A DNA stretch of 64,000 nucleotides, taken from contig JAAFIF010000004.1 of NCBI GenBank assembly GCA_013298625.1, positions 132,589-196,588 on the forward strand, in the 5' to 3' direction. The position numbers and the translations under genes were made by a program. The DNA comes from Myxococcales bacterium (GTDB lineage Bacteria > Myxococcota_A > Polyangia > Polyangiales > Ga0077539). The notes under the pieces were generated by a model. It saw only the letters and a program-made list of their open reading frames with translations. It ran no database searches and was not told where the DNA came from. Shown here piece after piece: positions 15,873 through 25,615 of the stretch; positions within the stretch are counted from its first letter, which is position 1; every line of letters starts with the position of its first letter.

Positions 15873-17765
15873 ATGGTGCACACACGCGCGGCCACGGTGC
15901 TGACGATCGCGGCGCTGATGGCCTGCGAGCAACAAGCGACAACCGCGACGCCACGCTCGCAGGCGGATGCCTCGCGGCAATCAACATCGCCAACGTCACC
16001 GCCCGACGCCCGACCGTCCGCTGTCGTCGACGCATGCTCCCAGGAAGCATCGCGCACCCACGGCGGAGATCTGCTGGATCTCGGGTTCGAAGACGGTTTG
16101 ATGGACCAGAGCGAGGCTCAGCGATGCCTGGCATCTCTATCGAACGCCGAGCCACGGTCGCGTCGCGAGGCACGACTCTTCTTGCTCGCTCGACGACTGC
16201 CCACCAACAACATGGCCGCGTTGTGGGACGCTGTTCGGCCTGCTGAGCGATCGTTGGTGCTCCGCGCCATCGCGGGTCGACCAAGAGCGGGCGGTGCCGT
16301 GTCCCCACCCGCAACGTGGGAGCGCGCTGCGAGCGAAGACCTGCTGAGCGCGACCATCGTGAATCGGTTTCGACTCGCGCAGACGCCAGCACAAGACGAT
16401 GCAACACGAGCGACTGTGGGTCTCGGCGCAGCAGATCTCGAGCGCCAGCTCGCCGCTGCGCGTTGGCTGAGAATGGGGTCCTGGACGCCGACGCTCGATG
16501 ACCTCTCGACGGTGACAGCACACGCGACACCAGCGCTCGTCCGCAGCCTCGCCGAAGGAACAGTCGCGGCGAGCATCCCGTGGGGAGAGTGGATGACGTT
16601 CGTGGCGCGGCGCGCTCGCCTGGCACCGAGGCTGTGGGGCAATGCGTGGAGGGCGCTGCGCGATGGCATTCCCGAAAGCGCGATCACAGCGACCAACGCC
16701 ACGGCGTGGACGGCGATGGTCGACGCGCTTCCGAGAGTGCGAGGTCTCAGCGGGGATGCGCTGGCGTGGTTCGAATGCGAGGACGCGTTTGCGATCGACC
16801 GATGGACCGGGCGCACCGAACGCACAGGACGCTGCGCGTCGGGCAGCGAAGGCTGGATCGCCTTGACCATGCGCGCTCGCGTGCTCGGCAAGATGCGAGG
16901 CGGGGACGCAGCACGAGCGCGCGAACTGACGAACATTCGACGCGAGGCTCAGGGCAGGGCGCAGGTCCTGTGTGAAGTCGCCACGTCGGCATGCTCTCTG
17001 GCGCGCGCGCAAGCGCTGCCTCTGCTGGTGACGCTGGCGCGAGAGCGCGACGCAGGGCTGCTCGCAGCGCTGATCGAGGGACTGGTGGATCATCCCGAAC
17101 TGGCGCGGGCGATGGACGCGACCGTGAGGGACGCGTTGATTCGTGCGCCGTTCGAAGCTCCCGAAGGTCCGACGCTCGAGGCGAGGGTCCAGGCGATCAA
17201 GCTGGCCAGGCTGCTGCATAGAGAAGAGCTAGTCGCGGCGGCGAGACAGTCACCAGTGCGGGTGCTCCGTCGGACGATCGATGGTGATGCTGGCGTGATC
17301 CCCGGACCGCCAGGGCAGATGGACGACGGGGGAGCGACACGAGTGAGATTCGTGACGGACGCTGGGAGCTTTGTGATCGAGCTCGACGCCCTCAGCGCGG
17401 CGAGAGCGGTGGCCAACGTGCGGGCTGTGGTGCGCGAGCGACGGTACGACGGGCTGCGATGGCACAGAGTGGTTTCGGGCTTCGTCACGCAGGGCGGAGA
17501 TCCCAGGGGAGACGGCTATGGGGGAACCGATGTTCCTGTCCCCACGGAGCTGGCGCTGCGGCCATTTGATCGCGGAGCGGTCGGGGTACCGCTCGCGGGT
17601 TTGGACACCGGAGGAATGCAGCTCTTCATCGTGACGGCCGATGCCCCCTCACTCGACGCGCGGTTTCCCTGGGTGGGGCGCGTCGTGCAGGGGATGGAGG
17701 TCGTCGATGGCGTGCTGCCGGGTGACCGGATCGTCCGAGCTGAGTTCGTCGACGCTAGTGATTGA
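15873..17765 (+). CDS. Large lipoprotein with C-terminal cyclophilin domain
   Basis: A 630-residue exported lipoprotein. The ATG at 15873 gives a signal peptide with lipobox LMAC (Cys18); the Ser/Thr/Pro-rich spacer follows. Residues about 60-450 are helical and Arg/Ala-rich, possibly HEAT-like repeats, with no family recognised. The last 160 residues are a cyclophilin-type peptidyl-prolyl isomerase: VRFVTDAGSFVIELD, YDGLRWHRVVSGFVTQGGDPRGDGYGG, then GVPLAGLDTGGMQLFIV and FPWVGRVVQGMEVVD. Phe in the canonical FHRVI/FMIQGGD region is partly changed (WHRVV, FVTQGGD) but the catalytic Arg is kept. It probably assists folding in the periplasm or at the outer membrane. It starts 48 nt after a parS site. 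Confidence 0.78.
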   Translation: MVHTRAATVLTIAALMACEQQATTATPRSQADASRQSTSPTSPPDARPSAVVDACSQEASRTHGGDLLDLGFEDGLMDQSEAQRCLASLSNAEPRSRREARLFLLARRLPTNNMAALWDAVRPAERSLVLRAIAGRPRAGGAVSPPATWERAASEDLLSATIVNRFRLAQTPAQDDATRATVGLGAADLERQLAAARWLRMGSWTPTLDDLSTVTAHATPALVRSLAEGTVAASIPWGEWMTFVARRARLAPRLWGNAWRALRDGIPESAITATNATAWTAMVDALPRVRGLSGDALAWFECEDAFAIDRWTGRTERTGRCASGSEGWIALTMRARVLGKMRGGDAARARELTNIRREAQGRAQVLCEVATSACSLARAQALPLLVTLARERDAGLLAALIEGLVDHPELARAMDATVRDALIRAPFEAPEGPTLEARVQAIKLARLLHREELVAAARQSPVRVLRRTIDGDAGVIPGPPGQMDDGGATRVRFVTDAGSFVIELDALSAARAVANVRAVVRERRYDGLRWHRVVSGFVTQGGDPRGDGYGGTDVPVPTELALRPFDRGAVGVPLAGLDTGGMQLFIVTADAPSLDARFPWVGRVVQGMEVVDGVLPGDRIVRAEFVDASD

Positions 17766-17768
17766 ATG

Positions 17769-17806
17769 AGTGAATCTTTGATTGTTGCACAAAGATAAAA
17801 CTCACT
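17769..17806. terminator. Hairpin between convergent genes
   Basis: In the 52-nt AT-rich gap between two convergent genes, ATCTTTG (17774-17780) pairs with CAAAGAT (17790-17796), and the outer AGTGA (17769-17773) can pair with TCACT (17802-17806) with a bulge between the two stems. Position and composition suit a bidirectional terminator. No long U-run follows on either strand, so its strength is uncertain. Confidence 0.5.
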
Positions 17807-17817
17807 TCGAACTTCGA

Positions 17818-18786
17818 CTATAGAGCGACGCCTGCGCGCACGTCACCTTTGTAGCTCTTCTCGATGGTCTCGATCGCGGCGGTGAGCTCGGGGCTGTCGC
17901 TCTCGGGAAGCACCATCTCGAGGTGGACGATGAGGTCCGTGGCGGGGCGAGTCTTGCCGGCGGGGATTCCTTTGCCGCGAACGCGCAGCCGAGCGCCGGA
18001 CTTCGCCCGCGAAGGGACGGTCACCATCACATCGCCTTCGGGCGTGGGGACGCGAACCTTCGCGCCGTTGAAGGCTTCGCCCAGCGTGACGGGAACGCGC
18101 ACGTGCAGCTCGCCGTTTTCTTCGATCCAGAAGCGCTCGTGCGGCCGCACCTTCAAGTTGAGCAGCAGGTCTCCAGCAGGACCGTTGCCTGCGGACGGCA
18201 TTCCTTTGCCCGCGACCCGGATGCGCACGCCGTCGCGGGCCCCAGGCGGAATTCGCACGGTCATCTCCGACCCGTTGACGTTGATCGGGACCTCGGCGCC
18301 GCGTACGGCTTGTGCGAAATCAATGGCGAGCTCGCCCTCGAGGTCGCGTCCGCGCATCGCCACGCCAGGCGTGCCCCGAAAGCCCGAGAACGGCCCTGCC
18401 GCGCCGCCGACGCCCGAGAAGATCCGGTCGAAGATCGAGCCGAAATCAACGGGCTGGTTGGGGTCGGTGTTGCCAAAGAGATCCTCGAGCCGCGGGCCGC
18501 TGCCGTTGCCTTGCTGCCAGCGCATGTACTGCCGAGCTCGGTCAGCGTCGAATCCCTCTCGGAGTCCGATCTCTCCGAACTCGTCGTAGATCGCTCGCTT
18601 CTTCGGGTCGCTGAGGACTTCGTACGCCTGGCTGACGCGCTTGAACTTGTCCTCAGCTGCTTTGTTATCCGGGTTGCGGTCCGGGTGATATTTCATCGCG
18701 AGCGCGCGAAACGCTTTCTTGATCTCGTCCGCGTTCGCCCCGCGCGCGACGCCCAACTCTGCGTAGAAATCCGACGAGGCCACCAT
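17818..18786 (-). CDS. DnaJ-family co-chaperone, CbpA type (no zinc finger)
   Basis: A 322-residue Hsp40. The J-domain spans 4-70 with the HPD motif at 34-36 that stimulates DnaK ATPase. A Gly/Phe-rich part (about 85-125, [14 protein letters not shown]) follows, then two beta-barrel substrate-binding domains (about 130-310) with [17 protein letters not shown] and [18 protein letters not shown]. The four CxxCxGxG zinc repeats of DnaJ are absent, so it belongs to the CbpA/DnaJ-type-B group. The start at 18786 directly precedes the J-domain. It is divergent from uppS. Confidence 0.88.
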   Translation of the reverse strand: MVASSDFYAELGVARGANADEIKKAFRALAMKYHPDRNPDNKAAEDKFKRVSQAYEVLSDPKKRAIYDEFGEIGLREGFDADRARQYMRWQQGNGSGPRLEDLFGNTDPNQPVDFGSIFDRIFSGVGGAAGPFSGFRGTPGVAMRGRDLEGELAIDFAQAVRGAEVPINVNGSEMTVRIPPGARDGVRIRVAGKGMPSAGNGPAGDLLLNLKVRPHERFWIEENGELHVRVPVTLGEAFNGAKVRVPTPEGDVMVTVPSRAKSGARLRVRGKGIPAGKTRPATDLIVHLEMVLPESDSPELTAAIETIEKSYKGDVRAGVAL

Positions 18787-18917
18787 GACCCACGCAGCGT
18801 AAGCGCACACACCGGTGGCGTCGATGGGGATCGTGGCGCCGTTCACCCCCTGCCTGCGACCGCTTGCCGCGCGGGCGCTTGCGCCCGTCAACGAGCGAGT
18901 GTACCGCCAAAGTCGTT

Positions 18918-19733
18918 GTGAGCGAGACACTGATCGAAGCGAAGAATCTTCCTCGGCACGTGGCCATCATCATGGACGGCAACGGTCGTTGGGCCGAGCA
19001 GCGCGCGCTCGCTCGGACCGAAGGCCACCGTCGCGGCAGCGATGCTGTTCGACGGGTCGTTCGCGCGGCGCGGCGGCTGGGGGTCGAGGCCCTCACGCTG
19101 TTCGCGTTCTCCGAGCAGAACTGGGCGCGGCCGCGGATCGAAGTGCAGCTCTTGATGAGCTTGCTGCGTGAGTTTCTCGTGAGCGAGCGCGGAGAGATCC
19201 TCGACAACGGGATCCGCCTGCGCGCGATCGGCGACCTCGCGCGACTGCCGCCCGAGGTGCGCATGGTGCTCGACCCGCTCGCCAACGACTCCGCAGAGAA
19301 CGGCGACATGACTCTCACCCTCGCGCTGTCCTACGGCGGCCGCGAAGAGATCGCCGACGCCGCGAGAGACCTCGCGCGCGCCGTGGCCGCAGGGCAGCTC
19401 GACCCCGAGGCGATCACGCCCGAGCTGCTGCAGTCGCGCATCGCGTCGGTCGCCGTGGGCGAGCCCGACCTCTTGATCCGCACCGGCGGCGAGCTGCGCA
19501 TCTCGAACTTCTTGCTCTGGGGCGCGGCGTACTCCGAGCTGCACTTCACCAAGAAGCTCTGGCCTGATTTCGAGGCAGAGGATCTCTACCAGGCGATCGG
19601 CGCGTATCAGTCGCGCGAGCGTCGCTTCGGGCTGACCGGCGCGCAGGTGAAGGTGCTTCGCTCAGCGCAGAACGACAACGAGTCGTCGATGGCGCCGCGC
19701 GCGGTGCAGGGGCTGGTGCAGGGCGTTCGATGA
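18918..19733 (+). CDS. uppS: Isoprenyl transferase (undecaprenyl diphosphate synthase)
   Basis: cis-Prenyltransferase that builds the C55 lipid carrier for peptidoglycan and surface polysaccharides. Of 271 residues, the catalytic signature [13 protein letters not shown] contains Asp20; [23 protein letters not shown] and the C-terminal [21 protein letters not shown] bind the pyrophosphates and magnesium. GTG at 18918 is chosen as the first start that gives a normal N-terminus. It overlaps cdsA by four bases (ATGA), the common uppS-cdsA arrangement that links lipid carrier and phospholipid synthesis. Confidence 0.94.
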   Translation: MSETLIEAKNLPRHVAIIMDGNGRWAEQRALARTEGHRRGSDAVRRVVRAARRLGVEALTLFAFSEQNWARPRIEVQLLMSLLREFLVSERGEILDNGIRLRAIGDLARLPPEVRMVLDPLANDSAENGDMTLTLALSYGGREEIADAARDLARAVAAGQLDPEAITPELLQSRIASVAVGEPDLLIRTGGELRISNFLLWGAAYSELHFTKKLWPDFEAEDLYQAIGAYQSRERRFGLTGAQVKVLRSAQNDNESSMAPRAVQGLVQGVR

Positions 19734-20578
19734 GCAACCTGCGATCACGGTTGCTCACCGCGGTCGTCGCGGCGCCGCTGTTGCTCGGGTTGTTGTACGG
19801 GCTTCCGTGGTTCGCGTGGGGCGCCTTCGTTGCGCTCGCGTTGGGCGTGGCGTCGTTCGAGTACTTCGCGATGACGCACCCCGAGGACGGGCTCGCGAAG
19901 TGGGTGGGGACCGCGGCGACGCTGGGGCTCTACGCGCTGTGCGCGGTGACGGACTTCGGCGCGCGCGGCGGCGTCGGGTGGGTGTTGTTGGCGCTGACGT
20001 CGGTTGTGCCAGCGGCGCTGCTGTACACGCTGTTTCGACCGCTCGAGCAGAAGACCGCGATGCTCAGGATGGCGGCGCTCTCGCTGGCGCCGCTGTACTT
20101 GGGCGTGGGCTTTGCGTCGAACACCCTGCTCGCGCGCGTGCACGACGAGATGAGCACGCGCCGCGTGGGCGCTGGGTTCGTGGTGTTCTCGCTGATGGTC
20201 GCGTGGCTGAGCGACACGGGCGGGTACTTCGCGGGCAAGGGCATCGGCGGCCCGAAGCTGTACGCGTCGATCTCTCCCAACAAGACGTGGGCCGGCGCGA
20301 TCGGCGGGCTCGGTGGCAGCGTGGTGGGCGCGCTGCTCGCGCACTTCTGGTACTTGCCCGAGCTTCCGTTGGGCAAAGGGATCATCGCTGCGCTGCTCGC
20401 GGGAGCGCTGGGGCAGCTCGGTGACCTGTGCGAGTCGCTGATGAAGCGCTCGGTGGGCGTGAAGGACTCTGGGGGAATCCTGCCGGGACACGGCGGGATT
20501 TTGGATCGGGTCGACGCGTTGTTGTTCGTGTCGGGAGTGCTCTACGCGATGCAGCGCGCGGGGTGGCTCATTCCGTAG
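19730..20578 (+). CDS. cdsA: Phosphatidate cytidylyltransferase
   Basis: Integral inner-membrane enzyme making CDP-diacylglycerol from phosphatidic acid and CTP. The 282-residue protein has about seven or eight membrane segments and the CDP-DAG synthase signature near the C-terminus (LCESLMKRSVGVKDSGG...LPGHGGILDRVDALLF), with the metal-binding Asp residues kept, and the upstream SDTGGYFAGKGIGGPK motif. It is translationally coupled to uppS. In many bacteria dxr and rseP come next; here they are absent and glutamate dehydrogenase follows after a 218-nt gap. Confidence 0.93.
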   Translation: MSNLRSRLLTAVVAAPLLLGLLYGLPWFAWGAFVALALGVASFEYFAMTHPEDGLAKWVGTAATLGLYALCAVTDFGARGGVGWVLLALTSVVPAALLYTLFRPLEQKTAMLRMAALSLAPLYLGVGFASNTLLARVHDEMSTRRVGAGFVVFSLMVAWLSDTGGYFAGKGIGGPKLYASISPNKTWAGAIGGLGGSVVGALLAHFWYLPELPLGKGIIAALLAGALGQLGDLCESLMKRSVGVKDSGGILPGHGGILDRVDALLFVSGVLYAMQRAGWLIP

Positions 20579-20697
20579 AGCGGGGCTTGCGCCGAAGGGC
20601 GTTCGGCGAAGCGCGCGCGGGGGCGAACAAGCGAAAGAGCGCGGAATTTACCGGGTCTTTTACGCACCGTGTCGCGTTGATTGACGCGCCAACGCGC

Positions 20698-20726
20698 TTG
20701 AAAGAGCGCGCGCACTGGGGATAGAT
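20698..20726 (+). promoter_or_regulatory. Candidate sigma70-type promoter for glutamate dehydrogenase
   Basis: TTGAAA (20698-20703) and ATAGAT (20721-20726) are separated by 17 nt, about 70 nt before the chosen ATG. The -35 element matches the consensus at five of six positions; the -10 element is weak. It is the best promoter-like pair seen in this gap. Confidence 0.35.
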
Positions 20727-20796
20727 CGCGCGGACTCAGCGAATGGCGAAGCACAAGCGCGCGCCGCGTCGAGCGCAGGAAGGGCGAGCGGAGAGC

Positions 20797-22059
20797 ATGT
20801 CGAACAAGTACGAGTTCTTCCAGGTCATCCAGGGCTATCTGAAGGGTGCTGCGAAGGCGATCGGTCTCGATCCCACGGTCGAGCACCTGTTGTCGCAGCC
20901 GAAGAACGAGCTGATCGTGAACTTCCCGGTCCGTATGGACAGCGGCGAAGTGCGGCTCTTCAAGGGCTACCGCATTCAGCACAACAACATCCTCGGGGCG
21001 TACAAGGGCGGCATCCGCTACCACGAGTCGGTCACGCTCGATGACGTCAAGGCGCTCGCGGCCATGATGACGTGGAAGTGCTCGCTCATGAAGCTGCCGT
21101 TCGGCGGCGGCAAGGGCGGCATCAAGGTCAACCCGCGCGAGCACTCGTCGGCGGAGCTTCAGCGCATCACGCGACGCTTCACGCACGCGCTCGGCGGCAA
21201 CATCGGACCCGAGTACGACATCCCCGCGCCGGACGTGGGCACCAACAGCCAGACGATGTCCTGGATGATGGACACGTACATGAACACGGTCGGCCACGTG
21301 AACAAGCAGGCCAGCCGCGGCGTGGTGACGGGCAAGCCCGTCGCTTCGGGCGGGACGCTCGGCCGCGAGAAGGCCACGGGGCAGGGCGTGGTTCACTGCA
21401 TCACCGAGTGGGCGAAGGACAATCGCTTCAACCTCGAGGGCTGCACGTACACGGTTCAGGGCTTCGGCAACGTGGGCTCGAACGCCGCGATGATCTTGTC
21501 GAAGTTTGGAGCGAGCCTGATCGCGGTCGGCGATCACACGGGCTACCTGTACAACCCCGAGGGCTTCAACGAGCACAAGCTCACGGAGTGGGTGCGCGAG
21601 CACAAGGGCGTCGCGGGTTACCCCTCGGGCAAGGCGATCACGCGCGAAGAGTTCTTCGCGGTGAAGAACGACATTTTCATTCCGGCCGCGCTCGAGGCGC
21701 AGATCGGCGAGGCCGAGGCGAAGGTCATGCAGACGCGCTGCGTGGTCGAAGGCGCCAACGGTCCGTGCACGCCCGAGGGCGAGAAGCTCTTGCTCGACAA
21801 GGGCGTGGTGATCATCCCGGACATCCTCGCGAACGCCGGCGGCGTGACGGTCTCGTACTACGAGTGGGTGCAGAACAAGCGCTCGGAGTCGTGGGACCTC
21901 GAAGAGGTCGACGCGCGCTTGGACAAGCAGATGAAGGCTGTCTACCAAGAGGTGCAGCACCTCGCGCGGCAGAAGGACGTGGACATGCGCACGGCGGCGT
22001 ACGCGCTGTCGCTCAAGCGCATCGAGACCGTCTACCACGAGCGAGACATCTTTCCGTAA
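20797..22059 (+). CDS. Glutamate dehydrogenase (Glu/Leu/Phe/Val dehydrogenase family)
   Basis: Reversible oxidative deamination of glutamate to 2-oxoglutarate and ammonia. The 420 residues match the hexameric 45-kDa class. Motifs: GYRIQHN, GAYKGGIRYH, MTWKCSLMKLPFGGGKGGI with the substrate- and catalysis-related lysines, the catalytic Asp in PAPDVGTNSQTM, the Rossmann motif QGFGNVGSNAA, and the closing NAGGVTVSYYEWVQN. The ATG at 20797 follows a GGAG sequence and gives the normal family start; an ATG at 20743 adds 18 basic residues. Coenzyme choice cannot be read safely. Confidence 0.92.
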   Translation: MSNKYEFFQVIQGYLKGAAKAIGLDPTVEHLLSQPKNELIVNFPVRMDSGEVRLFKGYRIQHNNILGAYKGGIRYHESVTLDDVKALAAMMTWKCSLMKLPFGGGKGGIKVNPREHSSAELQRITRRFTHALGGNIGPEYDIPAPDVGTNSQTMSWMMDTYMNTVGHVNKQASRGVVTGKPVASGGTLGREKATGQGVVHCITEWAKDNRFNLEGCTYTVQGFGNVGSNAAMILSKFGASLIAVGDHTGYLYNPEGFNEHKLTEWVREHKGVAGYPSGKAITREEFFAVKNDIFIPAALEAQIGEAEAKVMQTRCVVEGANGPCTPEGEKLLLDKGVVIIPDILANAGGVTVSYYEWVQNKRSESWDLEEVDARLDKQMKAVYQEVQHLARQKDVDMRTAAYALSLKRIETVYHERDIFP

Positions 22060-22115
22060 TCGTCGCTGCGGGGGACAGCGTCGATTCGGTCAGTGAATTC
22101 GCAGGGGGAAGTGAT

Positions 22116-23243
22116 TCAGTCGTCAGGCCATCGGTGCACGATGCGGCCGGCGACGCACGCGTGCGTGTTGCAGCGCACGACCGTTGACGCAGGGCGAATG
22201 CGGATGCGGCGCGACGAGCGTTGGAGCGCTGGCGGCGCGGGCAGCGCGATGGTGGCGGGAGCAGGGTGACCGGTCGGGAGGATGGGGTTCCACGAGGCGC
22301 CGCCGTCGCGTGTGATCGAGAGCTCGTTTGCGTGAGCGCCCACGGCGAGCCCTTGTCGCGCGTCGGCGAAGGCGATGTCGACCGCGTGGATGTGCAACGG
22401 CCGCGCGGTGCAGGGAAAGCCCACAGAAGCGACGCACGCAAACGACTCGATCACGCCGTCGCGCGCGGTGCGGTGCGACAGGACGACGATGTCGCCGTTC
22501 GGAGAGAACGTCGCTGCGTCGACCTCGAGCGTGGGGTCGGTCTGCTCGACCGCGACGCGGCGCGAAGTGTTGACGCTGAAGTGCGCGAGCGTGGCGCGCA
22601 GGTCGCCGGGCTCGCTGAGCAGGGCGCTCTCGCTGCGAAGGGCGAGGAGCGATGCGCGGTTGGGCGCGCTCCATTCGCGCCACTGGGGCTGGTCGCGACG
22701 TAGCCAGCAGAAGGTGCTCCCGTCGTCGGGCTCGCTGGGGGTGCAGCGGCCGTCGAACGCGACGCTCTCGCCCGACGGGTCCGAGAGGGCTCTGGACGAG
22801 ACGGGCTCGGGGAGCGGGACGACTTGATTGCGGTCGATCCACCACGCGTGGGCGTCGCCCTCGGTGGCGCCGGCGCACAGGCGAAGGACGGCGTTGCCCG
22901 CGGGCGCGAGCGAGCACTGTTGCGCAGGAGCGCTGTGCGGGGTCTGCGAGCGGAGGCTGCCGTCGCGGGTGATCGACGCGAACGCCGGTGAGCCGTCGGC
23001 AGAGAGCAGGACGAACGTGCCGTCGTCGAGCAGGGCGGTGCCGGGGCGGGTGATGGACGTGAGGGTGTCGGTTCCGCGAGGGTCGTCGGCGGAGGGCGTG
23101 ATCCAAGTGTCTTGAGACACGATGGCACGCGGTCGATCCGGGGTTTGAGCGGCGTTTCGCACGCGGGGTTGCGTGCACGCTGCGAGCGAAGCGCTCGCGG
23201 TGAGCGCCGCGAGCAGCGCGAGTGAAGACCAAGAGGGAGGCAC
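22116..23243 (-). CDS. Lipoprotein with beta-propeller-like repeats
   Basis: A 375-residue exported protein. The GTG at 23243 gives a signal peptide with lipobox LAAC near residue 22. The mature part contains repeated short strands with Asp boxes, such as LDDGTFVLLSADGSP, FSPNGDIVVLSH and SITRDGGASWNPI; the last resembles the BNR/YCF48 motif of sialidase-like propellers. It ends with a Cys pair (VVRCNTHACVAG). No catalytic residues were recognised. It is divergent from the following acyl-CoA dehydrogenase. Function unknown; binding of a polymer or protein at the cell surface is possible. Confidence 0.65.
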   Translation of the reverse strand: MPPSWSSLALLAALTASASLAACTQPRVRNAAQTPDRPRAIVSQDTWITPSADDPRGTDTLTSITRPGTALLDDGTFVLLSADGSPAFASITRDGSLRSQTPHSAPAQQCSLAPAGNAVLRLCAGATEGDAHAWWIDRNQVVPLPEPVSSRALSDPSGESVAFDGRCTPSEPDDGSTFCWLRRDQPQWREWSAPNRASLLALRSESALLSEPGDLRATLAHFSVNTSRRVAVEQTDPTLEVDAATFSPNGDIVVLSHRTARDGVIESFACVASVGFPCTARPLHIHAVDIAFADARQGLAVGAHANELSITRDGGASWNPILPTGHPAPATIALPAPPALQRSSRRIRIRPASTVVRCNTHACVAGRIVHRWPDD

Positions 23244-23310
23244 GCGTGGCGAACGAACGGGCAGGGTGCGCGTGTTCCGAAGGGGGGCATTGTGATATGG
23301 CGACGGGGCC

Positions 23311-24453
<1,143 letters not shown>

Positions 24454-24462
24454 GACGCGCCC

Positions 24463-25602
24463 ATGAATTCAAGAACCACGTTCGTTGCTGCAGGAGCGCT
24501 GTTCGCAGGGGCGATGGCGTGGTCTCTCGGGGCGCTCGCCGATCGCCCTGCCCCCGTCGTGACCGCGCGCGACGCGGGCCGCGCGACGGACGCCTCGGTC
24601 GAAGCCGGCGTCGCAGAGTGCCCCGATGATCTCGCGCCCGTCGATCGCGCGGGGCACTGCTGCCTCGTCGGTCAACGCTGGCTCAACGGGCGTTGCGAGG
24701 GAGCGCCGACCGCGTGCGCTCCGGGCCGCGTGGTGGGCCGCGAGGACGGCGGCGTGACGTGCGCGCCGCGCGCGTGTGATGCGCCGATGCAGCGCGCGAG
24801 CGACGGAGTTCACTGCTGCTTCGCGGGGCAGACGTACAACGCGCGCGAGGGGCGCTGCACGGGCGCGACGGCGTGCCCGGCGGGCACCGAGCGCGTGGGC
24901 CGAGGCGAGTGCGTTCCGCGCGTGGGAGTGAGCGTGGCGAGGGCGACGGGGCCTGCGCGCGCGGGCATGGTGTGGGTCGCCGGCGGCGTGTTCGAGATGG
25001 GCGCCCGCGGCAGCGGACGCGTCGTGCGGGTCGCGCCGTTTTGGATCGATCGCACAGAGGTCACCGCGAGCGACTTCAACCGCTGCGTGAGCGCGGGGAT
25101 GTGCGAGGCGGTGAGCGATCCGTTCGGCGTGATGCGCGCGGCGGGCTCGCCCGTGGTGAACGTGACGCACGCGCAGGCGAGGGCTTTTTGCTCGTGGCGC
25201 GGCGGGCGCTTGCCGACCGAAGCCGAGTGGGAGTTCTCTGCGCGCGGCAGCGACGGGCGCTTGTATCCCTGGGGCGATCGCGCTCCGGACTGCGCGCGCG
25301 CGCGGCTGCAGGGCTGCGGCGCCGGCGCTGTGGCGGTCGGCGGACGCCCAGAGGGCGCGTCTCCGTTCGCGGTGCTGGACCTCAGCGGCAACGTCGCCGA
25401 GTGGGTGATGGATCGCGCGGGCGCGGCGTCGAGCGCGGGCTTCGAGGTCGACCCGCAGGGGCCGCGCGAGGGCGAGCGGCGCGTGGCGCGGGGCGGCTCG
25501 TTTGTGGACGGTGCGAGCGCGCTGCGGGCGATGGCGCGACGGGACTACGCGCCGACCGAAGCGCGCGGAGACCTCGGGTTTCGCTGCGCGCGCGGCGAGT
25601 GA
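24463..25602 (+). CDS. Exported FGE-sulfatase-fold protein without catalytic cysteines
   Basis: A 379-residue protein with a signal peptide or anchor (residues 5-27), two Cys-rich repeats (about 45-150, each with an HCC..GQ...GRC core and CAPG/CPAG ends), and a C-terminal FGE-sulfatase domain (about 165-379) marked by GMVWVAGGVFEMG, PFWIDRTEVTASDFNRC, GGRLPTEAEWEFSARG, YPWGD, LDLSGNVAEWV, RVARGGSF and LGFRCAR. The cysteine pair of true formylglycine-generating enzymes, expected between RGGSF and LGFRC, is not there, so it probably does not modify sulfatases. Such domains are common in myxobacteria as binding or scaffold modules. Confidence 0.8.
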   Translation: MNSRTTFVAAGALFAGAMAWSLGALADRPAPVVTARDAGRATDASVEAGVAECPDDLAPVDRAGHCCLVGQRWLNGRCEGAPTACAPGRVVGREDGGVTCAPRACDAPMQRASDGVHCCFAGQTYNAREGRCTGATACPAGTERVGRGECVPRVGVSVARATGPARAGMVWVAGGVFEMGARGSGRVVRVAPFWIDRTEVTASDFNRCVSAGMCEAVSDPFGVMRAAGSPVVNVTHAQARAFCSWRGGRLPTEAEWEFSARGSDGRLYPWGDRAPDCARARLQGCGAGAVAVGGRPEGASPFAVLDLSGNVAEWVMDRAGAASSAGFEVDPQGPREGERRVARGGSFVDGASALRAMARRDYAPTEARGDLGFRCARGE

Positions 25603-25615
25603 ACGAGCGCGGGGC

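Noticed and set aside
21290..21305. CACGTG-containing sequence within glutamate dehydrogenase as a third parS
   Set aside because: Only about 10 of 16 positions match the palindrome; other CACGTG sites in the window are no better.
20542..22038. Long minus-strand frame opposite glutamate dehydrogenase
   Set aside because: Highly Arg/His/Leu-biased and without domains; the plus-strand enzyme is unambiguous.
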